Part shown: positions 25,095 through 34,245 of the stretch, piece after piece
Position numbering within the stretch: position 1 is the stretch's first letter
Layout: the number at the start of each line of letters is the position of its first letter
Source: Sedimenticola selenatireducens DSM 17993
Lineage (GTDB): Bacteria > Pseudomonadota > Gammaproteobacteria > Chromatiales > Chromatiaceae
DNA length: 64,000 nt
Assembly: GCF_000428045.1 (NCBI RefSeq)
Contig: NZ_ATZE01000001.1
Span: forward strand, 285,156-349,155
Direction of reading: 5' to 3'
Notes under the pieces: model-generated
The model's input: the letters and a program-made list of their open reading frames with translations, nothing else
Databases searched by the model: none
What the model was told of the DNA's origin: nothing
Program-made: the position numbers and the translations under genes

Positions 25095-26588
25095 TTATCT
25101 GTTACGTGCTTCTAGATCGCTTTTCTCTGCGCGGATCTCTTTTAGCCGGGCTGCCATTCTGGCGCTTTCGTAATAGCCGAGATCCCGGTCTTTCAGGGCG
25201 ATTTCCAGTTGGATCACCGCAGAGTTGAGGGCTCCGGTATGGTAATAATACTCGGCCAGGTACTGGTGCCCCTGGGTTTTGTCACCAGCGTCTCCGGATG
25301 CCTGGGCCAGCAGTTTGTAAAGCAGGGCGTCGTCTGGTCGTCCGGTCAGTTGCTGTTCCAGTATCTGCTTGACCTCTTTCGGACGGCCGATATCCAGTAA
25401 TGCCTGGGCATAGTAAATGGAGAGCGGATAGTTGCCCGGATGTTCGCCAAGCCCCTGCTTGAGTAATCCGACTCCAAGCGTCGGTTGCCCGGAGAGTTTT
25501 TCAAGCTCCGCCTTGGCGACGATATATTCAATCTGGTCCGGCCTGTTACTTAGCAGGCTGTCAATGATCTTCCGCGCCTGCGTATATTTTCTGGCGGCGA
25601 TCAGTACGAGGGTATAGCCATAATTGTGCGCTTCCTCATTACGATAGCGACCATCGTCCAGGGCCTTGCTGTAAAACTCAATGCCTTCGCTTGGCTCGTT
25701 AAATGCCATGACGCGCAGGCGCTCCCTGGCAAGGTGATAGACCAGCGAGTCGCGGCGTTGTTTATAGGGGAAAGCGTCGGCCCGGCCATAGGCATCTGCA
25801 ATTCGATTGCTGGTGACCGGATGAGTGCGCAGAAATTCCGGGAGCGTCCCATTGTCGTAGAGTCGTGATGCCTTGCCCATCCGTGAAAAGAACACCGGCA
25901 TGGCAGTTGGGTCGAAACCTGCGGCCGCCAGGGTCCTGATGCCGATGCTGTCGGCCTCTTCTTCGTGGGAACGGGTGAAATTGATCTCTCTTTGCATCAT
26001 GCCCGCCTGTACCCCGGTCGCCGCCGCAACCCCGATATCAGGATTGTTGGTGGCGGCGCCAATAACTACTGCCGCAATGGCAACGGCGGCTGCAGGTAGC
26101 GACATGCTGCTTACCGCATCGTAGGTTCTCACCAGGTGCTTTTGGCTGACATGGGCTATTTCGTGTGCAATCACCGAGGCCAGTTCACTCTCCGACTCCG
26201 TGGTGGTGATCAGTCCGCTATAGACACCGATATGTCCTCCGGGACCGGCAAACGCATTGACCTGGGCGCTATTGATCAGAAAGAACTCGAACCTGCCAAT
26301 GGCATCCTCATTGGCACTGGCCAGCTGTTCTCCCAATGACTGGATGTAGGCTGACAGCAGCGGGTCCTGGATCACCGGCATTGTGTTACGGATGCTGCGC
26401 ATGAAGGCGCGTCCCAGGCGTTGCTCATCGGCCGGGGTCAGGACATTGCCTGACGGGTTGCCGATATCCGGCAGCGCCAGTTGTTCCCCCGCCTGGACCG
26501 CAGGCGGCGCGGATGCAATCAGCAGCACGCACAGCCAGCTGCTCAAGAGTGATTTTAAAGTTGAGAAATGAAAACGAGTCCGGCGCAT
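25095..26588 (-). CDS. bepA: BepA-like periplasmic M48 metalloprotease with TPR repeats
   Basis: 497 residues from ATG 26588 (MRRTRFHFS), which gives a proper signal peptide (cleavage near VQAGE); a longer frame starts at 26657. M48 zinc protease motif VIAHEIAHVSQKH with downstream EEADSIG Glu ligand, then a hydrophobic loop, then C-terminal TPR repeats (about 300-470). E. coli BepA assembles or degrades LptD and other outer-membrane proteins. Length fits BepA (~487). Confidence 0.88.
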   Translation of the reverse strand: MRRTRFHFSTLKSLLSSWLCVLLIASAPPAVQAGEQLALPDIGNPSGNVLTPADEQRLGRAFMRSIRNTMPVIQDPLLSAYIQSLGEQLASANEDAIGRFEFFLINSAQVNAFAGPGGHIGVYSGLITTTESESELASVIAHEIAHVSQKHLVRTYDAVSSMSLPAAAVAIAAVVIGAATNNPDIGVAAATGVQAGMMQREINFTRSHEEEADSIGIRTLAAAGFDPTAMPVFFSRMGKASRLYDNGTLPEFLRTHPVTSNRIADAYGRADAFPYKQRRDSLVYHLARERLRVMAFNEPSEGIEFYSKALDDGRYRNEEAHNYGYTLVLIAARKYTQARKIIDSLLSNRPDQIEYIVAKAELEKLSGQPTLGVGLLKQGLGEHPGNYPLSIYYAQALLDIGRPKEVKQILEQQLTGRPDDALLYKLLAQASGDAGDKTQGHQYLAEYYYHTGALNSAVIQLEIALKDRDLGYYESARMAARLKEIRAEKSDLEARNR

Positions 26589-26807
26589 GCCTTGAGAGAC
26601 AAGGCGTGTGACGAATAGTTCAGCCAACTGCAAGTTGGGGAGGGCGTTTGAACTCACGATAGTCCCTGTTACCGGTAATATTTGTTTCTTCAGGCGCAGA
26701 CAATATATCAGGATTCGACAGCCTGGGCAGGGAACCGGGGCCGGGACCAGACTGGATCGATCACCTGGCCCCGGCGTCAGGGATGGTTTCTGTGAAATTG
26801 TTCCCGA

Positions 26808-27362
26808 TTAATCGAAAAGATTCTTCACCACGCGGGTGAGTTGTTTCAGCAGTTCAGGCGCATCGCTGTCCATCACCTGATCGATCACCCAGCGATTGAC
26901 CTGGCTTTCACCCATTGCCTGCTGTATCTCATAACCGAGGTGGCGCAGGAAGGGGTAGGTGGGACCCTCATCGGTATAACCGAATTCGGCATACTCACTG
27001 GCCCGCAGGTTGAATGTCTCAATGAAGGAGGTGCGGTAGTCGCCTTCCCCCAGCAGGGTGCGGCTGTTCTCTTCATAGTGGTCCGCCAGTTTCAGCACCA
27101 GCGCGGTAACCAATTCCCTGCGCTGCTCATCAGTGATGGATTCAAACAGCATTCGCTCGACAGCCAGGGCCTGGAAGATCAGGTATTCCACTATAACCGC
27201 CAGTCGCTGGGCGTCATCACGGTAGGCAAACTGCTTGCTGTGCAGGTTAACCGCCTTGTCCACACCCAGACGCCAGGCGTTGAAGGCGATGGCGCCACCG
27301 ATCTCTTCCAGAGTTCGTTCCGAATCCTCTTTGTGCCACTGGCTCTTGAGTCTCAAAGCCAT
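26808..27362 (-). CDS. conserved soluble protein of unknown function
   Basis: 184 residues from ATG 27362 (MALRLKSQWHKED), supported by a GAGG box 10 nt upstream; the longer frame to 27536 has no start signal. Helical, acidic, no signal, single hydrophobic run absent. Features such as GAIAFNAWRLGVDKAVNLHSK and the Gln/Glu-rich end were not assigned to a family. Divergent from the FmdE-like gene. Confidence 0.65.
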   Translation of the reverse strand: MALRLKSQWHKEDSERTLEEIGGAIAFNAWRLGVDKAVNLHSKQFAYRDDAQRLAVIVEYLIFQALAVERMLFESITDEQRRELVTALVLKLADHYEENSRTLLGEGDYRTSFIETFNLRASEYAEFGYTDEGPTYPFLRHLGYEIQQAMGESQVNRWVIDQVMDSDAPELLKQLTRVVKNLFD

Positions 27363-27579
27363 ACTGTTGTCCTCGTTGCGGGGTGCTGAATCAGTTGACC
27401 CAGTGTGAATATTAGTTCGAATTAATATAGCACAGAGTGGCGAGCGTTTTAGCGGATATGCAAAAAATCGCGCCGATGGAGGGTGTTCGAAATGCCAGGA
27501 ATTGATCTGCCGTAAGGTGATGTTACCTGCCGGCATGGATAATGGCGGACCTTACACAAATCCAGACCAGGAGCCCGCC

Positions 27580-28191
27580 ATGCAATATCCCGCATTTTTT
27601 GATCAGATTGAACCCTTGGTGCTGAGAGATCCTCTGGCTGAACTGTTGGGTGCATTTGCCGATGGGGTAATGCAGATCCACTATCTAGATGTGGTGCGCC
27701 TGGCGGGACACTCCTGCCCGACGGTGGCGGGGGCCTATCTGATGGCCCGGACGGGCATGAAGGTACTTTATGGGAGCGATATGCCGGTCCGGGGTGAAAT
27801 TGCGGTGGAGATGCAGCAACCCATTGGCGAGGGTGTCACGGGGGTGATCGCCAATGTACTCTCTTTCATTACCGGGGCCACCGATAAAGGTGGATTCCAC
27901 GGGCTTGCCGGGCAGTTTGACCGGCGAAACCTCCTATCTTTCGATAGGGACAATCCAGCCCCGGTTACGTTGATCAGAAAGGATACGGGGCAACGGGTTT
28001 CACTGGTTTATGACGCCAGCTTTATACCGGCCGATCCCCTGATGGGAGCGCTTTTCCCGAAGGTGCTGACGGGGAAGGCAAGTGCCGATGAAGCGAAGCG
28101 ATTCGGTGTTCTGTGGCAGCGGCGTGTCGAGGCGATTCTGTGTGACTATGCAGATGATCCACGATTGGTGGTTTTGCAGGCTGAGTATTAA
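27580..28191 (+). CDS. FmdE-domain protein
   Basis: 203 residues from ATG 27580 with AGGAG upstream. N-terminal FmdE-like domain with LAGHSCPTVAGAYLMAR (the HxCP metal-binding box) and GEGVTGVIANVLSFITGAT. The family is named after a gene near formylmethanofuran dehydrogenase and binds metal, but the reaction is not established. Close to the dsr region; link to sulfur metabolism is inference only. Confidence 0.8.
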   Translation: MQYPAFFDQIEPLVLRDPLAELLGAFADGVMQIHYLDVVRLAGHSCPTVAGAYLMARTGMKVLYGSDMPVRGEIAVEMQQPIGEGVTGVIANVLSFITGATDKGGFHGLAGQFDRRNLLSFDRDNPAPVTLIRKDTGQRVSLVYDASFIPADPLMGALFPKVLTGKASADEAKRFGVLWQRRVEAILCDYADDPRLVVLQAEY

Positions 28192-28335
28192 TGAAAATGG
28201 CAATATACCGTTACTTGTTACGTGAGAACGGTACTTGTTAAAAACCGATGATCTGCCAATTTAGTGGCTGAAGCCGCTTGACACGCGATTATTCAAGCCA
28301 AATCAACAGCAACACATAACCGGGACAAAGCCAAT

Positions 28336-28371
28336 AAAATGGATGGTGATCTATGCGCCACCATCCATTTT
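28336..28371. terminator. strong bidirectional terminator
   Basis: AAAATGGATGGTG / CACCATCCATTTT, a perfect 13-bp stem with a 10-nt loop between the convergent FmdE-like and DsrC-like genes. The flanking A and T runs suit both directions. Confidence 0.85.
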
Positions 28372-28380
28372 CGATATTGA

Positions 28381-28725
28381 TCAATACCCGCCCTTGCGTT
28401 TGGTCTCAGGAAGACCGGCAATCTTGCCCGCCTGTTTGGCCGGGCCCATGGGGAAGTGTTCATACAGGGTCTTGGCATCTACCTTCGCCACATCGGTCCA
28501 GACCGATTTGAAGTGTTTGACCATGTTGCGCTCGTTGGGCTGGTTGCCATTGTTGTTGAAATACTCGTCGCGCAGGTAGTTGATCACTTCCCAGGCCTTG
28601 TCCGACAGGTTGACGCCTTCCGCTTGTGCGATAACGCCTGCCACATCTTCGTTCCAGTCTTCATGATTCACCAGATAGCCGTTATCAGTGGCCTCTATGG
28701 TGTTGCCGTTGAGTTGGTAGGACAT
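28381..28725 (-). CDS. rspA: DsrC-family protein without cysteines (RspA-like)
   Basis: 114 residues with the full DsrC fold signature (DNGYLVNHEDWNEDVAG, KAWEVINYLRDEYF, HFPMGPAKQAGKIAGLP). The two redox cysteines of DsrC are both missing: the position of Cys A (C-terminal GCI) ends KRKGGY and that of Cys B is GKIAGLP. It therefore cannot form a trisulfide and belongs to the Cys-less branch called RspA, proposed to be regulatory. Compare the genuine DsrC at 34604-34936. Confidence 0.88.
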   Translation of the reverse strand: MSYQLNGNTIEATDNGYLVNHEDWNEDVAGVIAQAEGVNLSDKAWEVINYLRDEYFNNNGNQPNERNMVKHFKSVWTDVAKVDAKTLYEHFPMGPAKQAGKIAGLPETKRKGGY

Positions 28726-28887
28726 TGGATACCTCCGGTATTGTTATATCGTCATCCCTGTCACCTTATATTGGGTGATTTCGTTGGCATTGGATGACGG
28801 TCAATTAAGGATATTAATGAAAGCTTATATGTTATAGGGGCTGGTAGTAAAATTAAACTGTTTTTTTACCCGGGTTTTGCAAACGCA

Positions 28888-29550
28888 TTAGAAGGATTTC
28901 TGTGGCAGAAACAGGCCGCAGCCAAGCGCGCGGTGCGGACCAAGTCCCTGTTCCTGAAGGGTGACGGCATCCTCATAAGAGAGCTCGGCCACCATCAGGC
29001 TACGGGTGTGGATCGGGCCATTGGGACTCTCCAGCGCGTGGGACTTACCGCACAGGATCTTTTTAAATCGCAGACCCATCTGCTTCAGTTCATCCACTGC
29101 CCAGGCAATGAACAGCTCTTCCGGCAGATCCGGATCCGCGGCGATATGGCGAGCATAGAGGAAGCGGGTCATGGCCAGTGGTTTTTGCCGAATCCCCTGG
29201 ATCTCCATCGGATGTCCGTCGATATCCAGGGTGCTTCCTACCAGTTTTGCGGCGGCGTCGGCCAGTTCAGCCGGTAGCCTGAGGATCAGCGGGGTCCGTT
29301 TGGAAAGATGCAACAGCGCATCCTGGTCTTCCGGCCGCTCCCAACCGTTGCCGGATTCCGCGCCATGAATCAGGTGCAGGCCCGCCCGCGGTTCCTGCAT
29401 GAACCAGGGGAGGTGCTGCTGAATCGCCTGGGCGAGAGCCCAGGCATGATCGACCGGCAGTGTCGGACAGCTGATGCGGAACTGAAGATCAATAACATCT
29501 TCAGGTACGATAAAGCTCTCTTCGGTGGTCTCTTCATCCCAATACATCAT
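28888..29550 (-). CDS. orphan Cas6/Cmx6-like (type I-MYXAN) RNA endonuclease family protein
   Basis: 220 residues. Two ferredoxin-like halves; the N-terminus (VDLQFRISCPTLPVDHAWALAQAI), LHLIHGAESGNGW and the C-terminal Gly-rich loop LGPHRALGCGLFLP match the Cas6/Cmx6 group. Cas6 enzymes cut CRISPR precursor RNA at repeats. No cas genes and no CRISPR array are in the window, so either it serves a distant locus or has another RNA role. It lies 19 bp downstream of an unknown gene and in a gene string divergent from dsrA. Confidence 0.78.
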   Translation of the reverse strand: MMYWDEETTEESFIVPEDVIDLQFRISCPTLPVDHAWALAQAIQQHLPWFMQEPRAGLHLIHGAESGNGWERPEDQDALLHLSKRTPLILRLPAELADAAAKLVGSTLDIDGHPMEIQGIRQKPLAMTRFLYARHIAADPDLPEELFIAWAVDELKQMGLRFKKILCGKSHALESPNGPIHTRSLMVAELSYEDAVTLQEQGLGPHRALGCGLFLPQKSF

Positions 29551-29568
29551 TTTGGTCCTGCCAGTTGA

Positions 29569-30273
29569 TTAATCCGGGATCTGTGCACGCAGGGCGTCGC
29601 GGTCATACCACCAGTTACCATTGACCAGAACATCAAGCACCTTGGCCAACCGGGGCAGAAATTTGTCTGGCTGATCCAGCTCCAGCTGTTGCACCCAAAA
29701 ATCGAATATCTCCTGCTCCTCGACCTGACTGTGGCGGCGTGCCACCTGTCCCAGCAGTTGATTGGTAAAGAACAGCAGGTTTTCCCGGCTCTGCTCGTCG
29801 GCGCGCAGGTCGACTATATAGTTGGCCACAGCGGCCGCCACAGCGGCGCCGTCGGATCTGTCGGGTGTTTCGTCGATCAGATGCTGCAGCATGGCGACGG
29901 TCAGCTCCGGGTCAATCGGGAAAGTGACTCCCAGCCAGATGCCATGTGCCAGTGCGATTACTGAATCGGCTTGTTCGGACTGGAACAGGATGTCACAGGC
30001 CTCTACGGCGTGCTGCCAGAGTTTTGCGTCCAGGGCGCGATCAAACAGGGTATGCGCCAGAGTGGATGCCTCGTCAAACCGGTTCAACTCCAGCAGGGCA
30101 TAGCCACTGTCCAGTTCCAGCTGCAGCCGCTCGGCCAGTGGGGCGGTTTCATCCAGGTCTGCCAACTGCTGCTGCAGATCGGCAAGTCGCATTTCTATCT
30201 TCTGGGTTGACGGCACCGCATCCTCGGCGGAGTCGTTGTCACCCATGATGGTCTCGGTCTGCAGATATTTCAC
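29569..30273 (-). CDS. unknown helical soluble protein next to dsr
   Basis: 234 residues from GTG 30273 (AAGGAA box upstream); ATG 30246 is a possible alternative start. All-helical with TPR-like alternation (ALLELNRFDEASTLAHTLFDRAL, EACDILFQSEQADSVIALAHG) and an acidic N-terminus. No family recognised. Its stop is 18 bases before the Cas6-like start and its start 30 bases after the 58-residue gene, so the three probably form one operon pointing away from dsrA. Confidence 0.65.
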   Translation of the reverse strand: MKYLQTETIMGDNDSAEDAVPSTQKIEMRLADLQQQLADLDETAPLAERLQLELDSGYALLELNRFDEASTLAHTLFDRALDAKLWQHAVEACDILFQSEQADSVIALAHGIWLGVTFPIDPELTVAMLQHLIDETPDRSDGAAVAAAVANYIVDLRADEQSRENLLFFTNQLLGQVARRHSQVEEQEIFDFWVQQLELDQPDKFLPRLAKVLDVLVNGNWWYDRDALRAQIPD

Positions 30274-30303
30274 GCAATCAATTCCTTAAAATTATAGACG
30301 GCT

Positions 30304-30480
30304 TCAGGTAAATGCGGCTTCCAGGCGATCTTCCCAGTCCTCCGGTGTATCGCTGAAGGGCGGCTTGACATCGATACGAAAAAACATCTCCGACTGGCGG
30401 CGTATCTTGATGACCTCGATCAGCTCCGCAAAAGAGTCTACATCGGGACTTTGTATCAGGACCTCACTCAACAGGAGCAT
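30304..30480 (-). CDS. 58-residue protein of unknown function, first gene of divergent string
   Basis: Start ATG 30480 with an AGAGG box 8 nt upstream; the longer frame to 30636 lacks a start signal. Sequence MLLLSEVLIQSPDVDSFAEL, then IKIRRQSEMFFRIDVKPPFSDTPEDWEDRLEAAF. No family recognised. It opens the leftward string 30304-29569-28888 opposite to dsrA. Confidence 0.55.
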   Translation of the reverse strand: MLLLSEVLIQSPDVDSFAELIEVIKIRRQSEMFFRIDVKPPFSDTPEDWEDRLEAAFT

Positions 30481-30987
30481 GGGGTTACCTCTTAATATGG
30501 CAATTGTAAGGCAGTATAATGCCGACGTTTTCAGATGTTTCTGAATACCCAAGTAAACCGGTTGGGCAATTATTGAACCCCAGGAATTGTGCCCTAAGCA
30601 AGCCCAAATTGGCACAAGGTAAATGCTGCGCTGCACTATCCAGATGGGCTAGGTAAAATAAAAATCGATAAAAAACAAAATCACAACTGTTTGATTTTAA
30701 ACAATATTTAATGTTAGCGACTTATTGTTTTCATATATTACCAGATTATCATATATCCCATAGTGGATATGCCTTTTTTTACCCTTCCCCCCCATTAGCG
30801 GGGTATTTTTGCTGCATAAGTGAATCCTAAAATGCAACCCATGTTTTGGAATAAGGGTGTGTTGTCCGAGTCGGATTACAGATCCTGGATTTCCCGCTTA
30901 TCTAGTGTTACCGGTCAATTATACCGACAGGTAATTCGGATAAGCTGGAGACCACTATATAAATCGAGATCAATGGGAGAATAACTG
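30481..30987 (+). promoter_or_regulatory. dsr operon upstream region
   Basis: About 500 bp between divergent transcripts. Seen: AT-rich core 30655-30780; an imperfect palindrome CATATATCC-N6-GGATATG (30750-30771), a candidate operator; a C-run/G-run hairpin CCCC-N7-CGGGG followed by TTTTT (about 30787-30810) that may act as a leader terminator or mark the end of an upstream transcript; and a GGGAG box (30972-30977) before dsrA. No coding frame is convincing. Sulfide induction of dsr is known from Allochromatium; the site here is inference. Confidence 0.45.
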
Positions 30988-32232
30988 ATGGCGAAACCGA
31001 TGCATGACACCCCCATGCTTGATCAGTTGGAGAGCGGCGTCTGGCCGAGCTTCGTAACCGGACTCAAGCGCCTGGCTAAAGACAACGACATGATGGTTGA
31101 CCTGCTCGGCCAGCTTGAGACCTCCTACGAAACCAAAAAAGGTTACTGGAAAGGCGGAACCGTGGGTGTGATCGGTTATGGTGGTGGTGTTATTCCCCGC
31201 TTTACCGAGCTGAAGGATGAGAACAACAAACCGAAGTTCCCTGCCGCAGCCGAATTCCACACCCTGCGCATCATGCCGCCCCCAGGCATGCACTATGATA
31301 CCGGCACCATCCGCAAGTTCTGCGATATCTGGGAGAAATATGGCTCCGGCCTGATCGCCTTCCACGGCCAGTCGGGCGACATCATGTTCCAGGGTTGCAC
31401 CACCGACAACGTCCAGCCCGCTTTCGATGCCATCAACGAGATGGGCTTCGATATGGGCGGTGCGGGTCCGGCAGTACGTACCGGCATGTCCTGTGTGGGC
31501 GCCGCGCGCTGCGAGCACTCCTGCTTTGATGAGGCGCGCGCCATGCGTACCAATGTCAACGCCAACCTGGATGATATGCACCGTCCGGCCCTTCCCTACA
31601 AACTGAAGTTCAAAGCCTCCGGTTGTGCCAACGACTGCATGAACTCCATTCAGCGTGCCGACGTCTCCATGATTGGTACCTGGCGCGACGACATTAAAGT
31701 CGACCAGGCCGAGGTGAAGAGCTATGTGGCCAGCAAGGGTCGCAAGTACGTTATCGACAACGTAATCACCCGCTGTCCTACCCAGGCATTGTCTCTCAAT
31801 GATGACGATACCCTGGCGGTCGACAACCCCAACTGCGTCCGTTGCATGCACTGCATCAATGTCATGACCAAGGCGCTCTCTCCCGGTGATGACCGTGGCG
31901 TCAGCATCCTGGTGGGCGGCAAGCGCACCCTGAAGATCGGTGATCTGATGGGCACTGTTATTGTCCCATTCCACAAGCTTGAGACCGATAAGGACTTCGA
32001 GTGGCTGGAAGAGCTGGGTACCGAGATTCTCGAGTTCTTCGCCGAGAACGCACTGGAGCACGAGCGCACCGGTGAGATGATCGAGCGGATTGGTCTGACC
32101 AACTTCCTGGAAGGCCTGAATATCGAGATCGATCCAAATATGATCAATCAGCCGCGCACCAATCCCTACATCCGTACCGACGGTTGGGAAGAAGAGGCGG
32201 CCAAGTGGAATGAGCGTCAGGCTGCTCAGTGA
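30988..32232 (+). CDS. dsrA: reverse-type dissimilatory sulfite reductase alpha subunit
   Basis: 414 residues. With DsrB forms the cytoplasmic alpha2beta2 sirohaem enzyme that, in oxidisers, converts DsrC-bound sulfane sulfur to sulfite. Sirohaem/[4Fe-4S] ligands C-x5-C (Cys169, Cys175) and C-x3-C (Cys213, Cys217) are present, and a ferredoxin domain with CPTQAL and C-x2-C-x2-C (Cys283, 286, 289). Length and order are typical. Start ATG has a GGGAG box. First gene of the operon. Confidence 0.98.
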   Translation: MAKPMHDTPMLDQLESGVWPSFVTGLKRLAKDNDMMVDLLGQLETSYETKKGYWKGGTVGVIGYGGGVIPRFTELKDENNKPKFPAAAEFHTLRIMPPPGMHYDTGTIRKFCDIWEKYGSGLIAFHGQSGDIMFQGCTTDNVQPAFDAINEMGFDMGGAGPAVRTGMSCVGAARCEHSCFDEARAMRTNVNANLDDMHRPALPYKLKFKASGCANDCMNSIQRADVSMIGTWRDDIKVDQAEVKSYVASKGRKYVIDNVITRCPTQALSLNDDDTLAVDNPNCVRCMHCINVMTKALSPGDDRGVSILVGGKRTLKIGDLMGTVIVPFHKLETDKDFEWLEELGTEILEFFAENALEHERTGEMIERIGLTNFLEGLNIEIDPNMINQPRTNPYIRTDGWEEEAAKWNERQAAQ

Positions 32233-32245
32233 TTTTTCAGGTGAA

Positions 32246-32290
32246 GGCCCGCCGTTGATCGGCGGGCCGGCAAACCGGAAATATGCCGGT
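32246..32290 (+). promoter_or_regulatory. double hairpin between dsrA and dsrB
   Basis: GGCCCGCCG-TTGAT-CGGCGGGCC (32246-32268, perfect 9-bp stem) followed by CCGGCA...TGCCGG (6 bp, about 32267-32290). No T tract. Likely an mRNA stability or processing element rather than a full terminator, since dsrB must be expressed equally. Confidence 0.6.
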
Positions 32291-32334
32291 TTATACACAA
32301 TAGATTCAGATACTAAGAGTTTTTGGAGGTAACA

Positions 32335-33408
32335 ATGGCTGAAGCACCTCGCATGCCCGATGAGACAGGCGTTCCAGAGATCGAGCCCTATCTGCACCCT
32401 GTCCTGAAGAAGAACTATGGCAACTGGAAGTGGCATGACCGCCCGCGTCCCGGTGTTCTTCATCACGTGGCCCACAGTGGTGATGAGGTTTGGACCGTAC
32501 GTGCCGGCACCCAGCGTCAGATGGATGTCTACACCATTCGCAAGCTGATGGATATTGCCGATGATTTCGCCGAAGGCTATGTCCGCTTTACCATCCGTTC
32601 AAATATCGAATTCATGGTCTCGGAAGAGTCCAAGGTTCAGCCGCTGATCGACAAGCTGCTGGCAGAGGGCTTTCCGGTCGGTGGTACCGGTAACTCGGTC
32701 TCCATGATCTCCCACACCCAGGGTTGGTTGCACTGCGATATTCCGGCAACCGACGCCTCCGGTGCGGTCAAGGCGTTGATGGATGAACTGCATGAAGAGT
32801 TTGTCCGTGAAGAGATGCCGAACCGCGTGCGTCTGACCACCTCCTGTTGTCAGATCAACTGCGGTGGCCAGGGTGATATCGCCATCAATATCCAGCACAC
32901 CAAGCCACCCAAGATCAATCACGATCAGGTTGGTAACGTCTGTGAGCGTCCCTCGGTTGTGGCGCGTTGTCCGGTAGCAGCTATTCGTCCCGCTGTCGTG
33001 AATGGCAAGCCGACCCTGGAAGTGGATGAGCGCAAGTGTATCTGTTGCGGCGCCTGCTTCCCGCCCTGTCCGCCGATGCAGATCAATGATCCGGAACACT
33101 CCAAGTTTGCGATCTGGGTGGGTGGCAAGAACTCGAATGCTCGTTCCAAACCGACCTTCCACAAGCTGGTGGCTGCGGGTATCCCGAACAATCCGCCACG
33201 CTGGCCGGAAGTCTCCGCGGTAGTGAAAAACATCCTCCGTGTTTACAAGGAAGATGCCAAGGACTACGAGCGTATCGGTGAGTGGGCTGAGCGCATCGGC
33301 TGGCCGCGCTTCTTCGAGAAGACCGGGCTGCCGTTCACCAAGTACCATATCGATAACTGGCGTGGAAGTCGTGCGAATCTGAATGCATCCGCACACATCC
33401 GCTTCTAA
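32335..33408 (+). CDS. dsrB: reverse-type dissimilatory sulfite reductase beta subunit
   Basis: 357 residues from ATG 32335 (GGAGGT box 6 nt upstream; an in-frame ATG at 32323 is less well placed). Cluster cysteines in TSCCQINCGG and the CERPSVVARCPVAAI region, and a ferredoxin domain CICCGACFPPCPP. Partner of DsrA in the sirohaem enzyme. 102 bp after dsrA. Confidence 0.98.
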   Translation: MAEAPRMPDETGVPEIEPYLHPVLKKNYGNWKWHDRPRPGVLHHVAHSGDEVWTVRAGTQRQMDVYTIRKLMDIADDFAEGYVRFTIRSNIEFMVSEESKVQPLIDKLLAEGFPVGGTGNSVSMISHTQGWLHCDIPATDASGAVKALMDELHEEFVREEMPNRVRLTTSCCQINCGGQGDIAINIQHTKPPKINHDQVGNVCERPSVVARCPVAAIRPAVVNGKPTLEVDERKCICCGACFPPCPPMQINDPEHSKFAIWVGGKNSNARSKPTFHKLVAAGIPNNPPRWPEVSAVVKNILRVYKEDAKDYERIGEWAERIGWPRFFEKTGLPFTKYHIDNWRGSRANLNASAHIRF

Positions 33409-33434
33409 GTTGATTGGCTATAAGGGAATCGATA

Positions 33435-33827
33435 ATGAAATTTGCGATTCAAGTAAACGAAGGTCCTTATCAGCACCAGGCGGCTGATTCGGCCTATCAG
33501 TTCACCAAGGCCGCACTGGAGAAGGGGCACGAGATCTTTCGCGTCTTCTTCTACCACGATGGTGTGAATAACGCGACCAAACTGACCACTCCGCCCCAGG
33601 ATGACAGGAACATCGTCAATCGCTGGAGCGAGCTGGCCGAGCAGCACAACCTGGATATGGTGGTCTGTGTGGCAGCAGCGCAGCGTCGAGGTATCGTGGA
33701 CGAGGGCGAAGCCAAGCGTAACGGCAAAGACGCCGAGAACATCGCGCCCGGCTTTCGTATCTCGGGTCTTGGGCAGTTGGTTGAAGCTGGCATCCAGGCG
33801 GATCGCCTGGTTGTGTTCGGCGACTAA
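33435..33827 (+). CDS. dsrE: sulfurtransferase subunit DsrE
   Basis: 130 residues from ATG 33435. Large subunit of the DsrE2F2H2 sulfur-relay hexamer that takes persulfide sulfur from upstream donors and passes it to DsrC. The active Cys falls at residue 78 (DMVVCVAA), the same position as in Allochromatium DsrE. Homologous to TusD. dsrEFH beside dsrAB marks a sulfur oxidiser. Confidence 0.97.
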   Translation: MKFAIQVNEGPYQHQAADSAYQFTKAALEKGHEIFRVFFYHDGVNNATKLTTPPQDDRNIVNRWSELAEQHNLDMVVCVAAAQRRGIVDEGEAKRNGKDAENIAPGFRISGLGQLVEAGIQADRLVVFGD

Positions 33828-33843
33828 GTGAAGGGGTAGAGAG

Positions 33844-34233
33844 ATGTCCGAAGAAGAGATGATGGACGACGAGGTCGTCAAAAAATTCATGTTCGTCAAC
33901 CGGCGTGCCCCGTATGGATCCATTTACGCCCTGGAGTCGCTGGAAGTGGTGCTGATTGCCGCTGCATTTGATCAGGACGTGAGCCTGCTGTTCAGCGATG
34001 ACGGTATCTACCAGCTGAAGAAGGGGCAGGAAACTGCTGAAGTCGGCATGAAAAACTTCTCACCCACCTACCGGGCCCTGGAGATGTATGACGTTGAAAA
34101 GTTGTACGTTTCACAGACCGCTATGGACGAGCGCGGCATCAGCAAGGATGACCTGATTGTCGAGGTGGAAGTTCTGAATGATGAGGCCCTGGCGGACCTT
34201 ATGGATGACCAAGATGTCATCTTCAGTTTCTAA
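33844..34233 (+). CDS. dsrF: sulfurtransferase subunit DsrF
   Basis: 129 residues, TusC-like. Contains no cysteine at all, as expected for the structural subunit of the DsrEFH hexamer. Recognisable NRRAPYGSIYALESLEVVLIAAAFD start region. 16 bp after dsrE and 12 bp before dsrH, so cotranslated. Confidence 0.96.
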   Translation: MSEEEMMDDEVVKKFMFVNRRAPYGSIYALESLEVVLIAAAFDQDVSLLFSDDGIYQLKKGQETAEVGMKNFSPTYRALEMYDVEKLYVSQTAMDERGISKDDLIVEVEVLNDEALADLMDDQDVIFSF

Positions 34234-34245
34234 GAGGTGGGCAAG

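Noticed and set aside
28888..30987. CRISPR array near the Cas6-like gene
   Set aside because: No regularly spaced repeats of 25-40 bp were seen there or elsewhere in the window.
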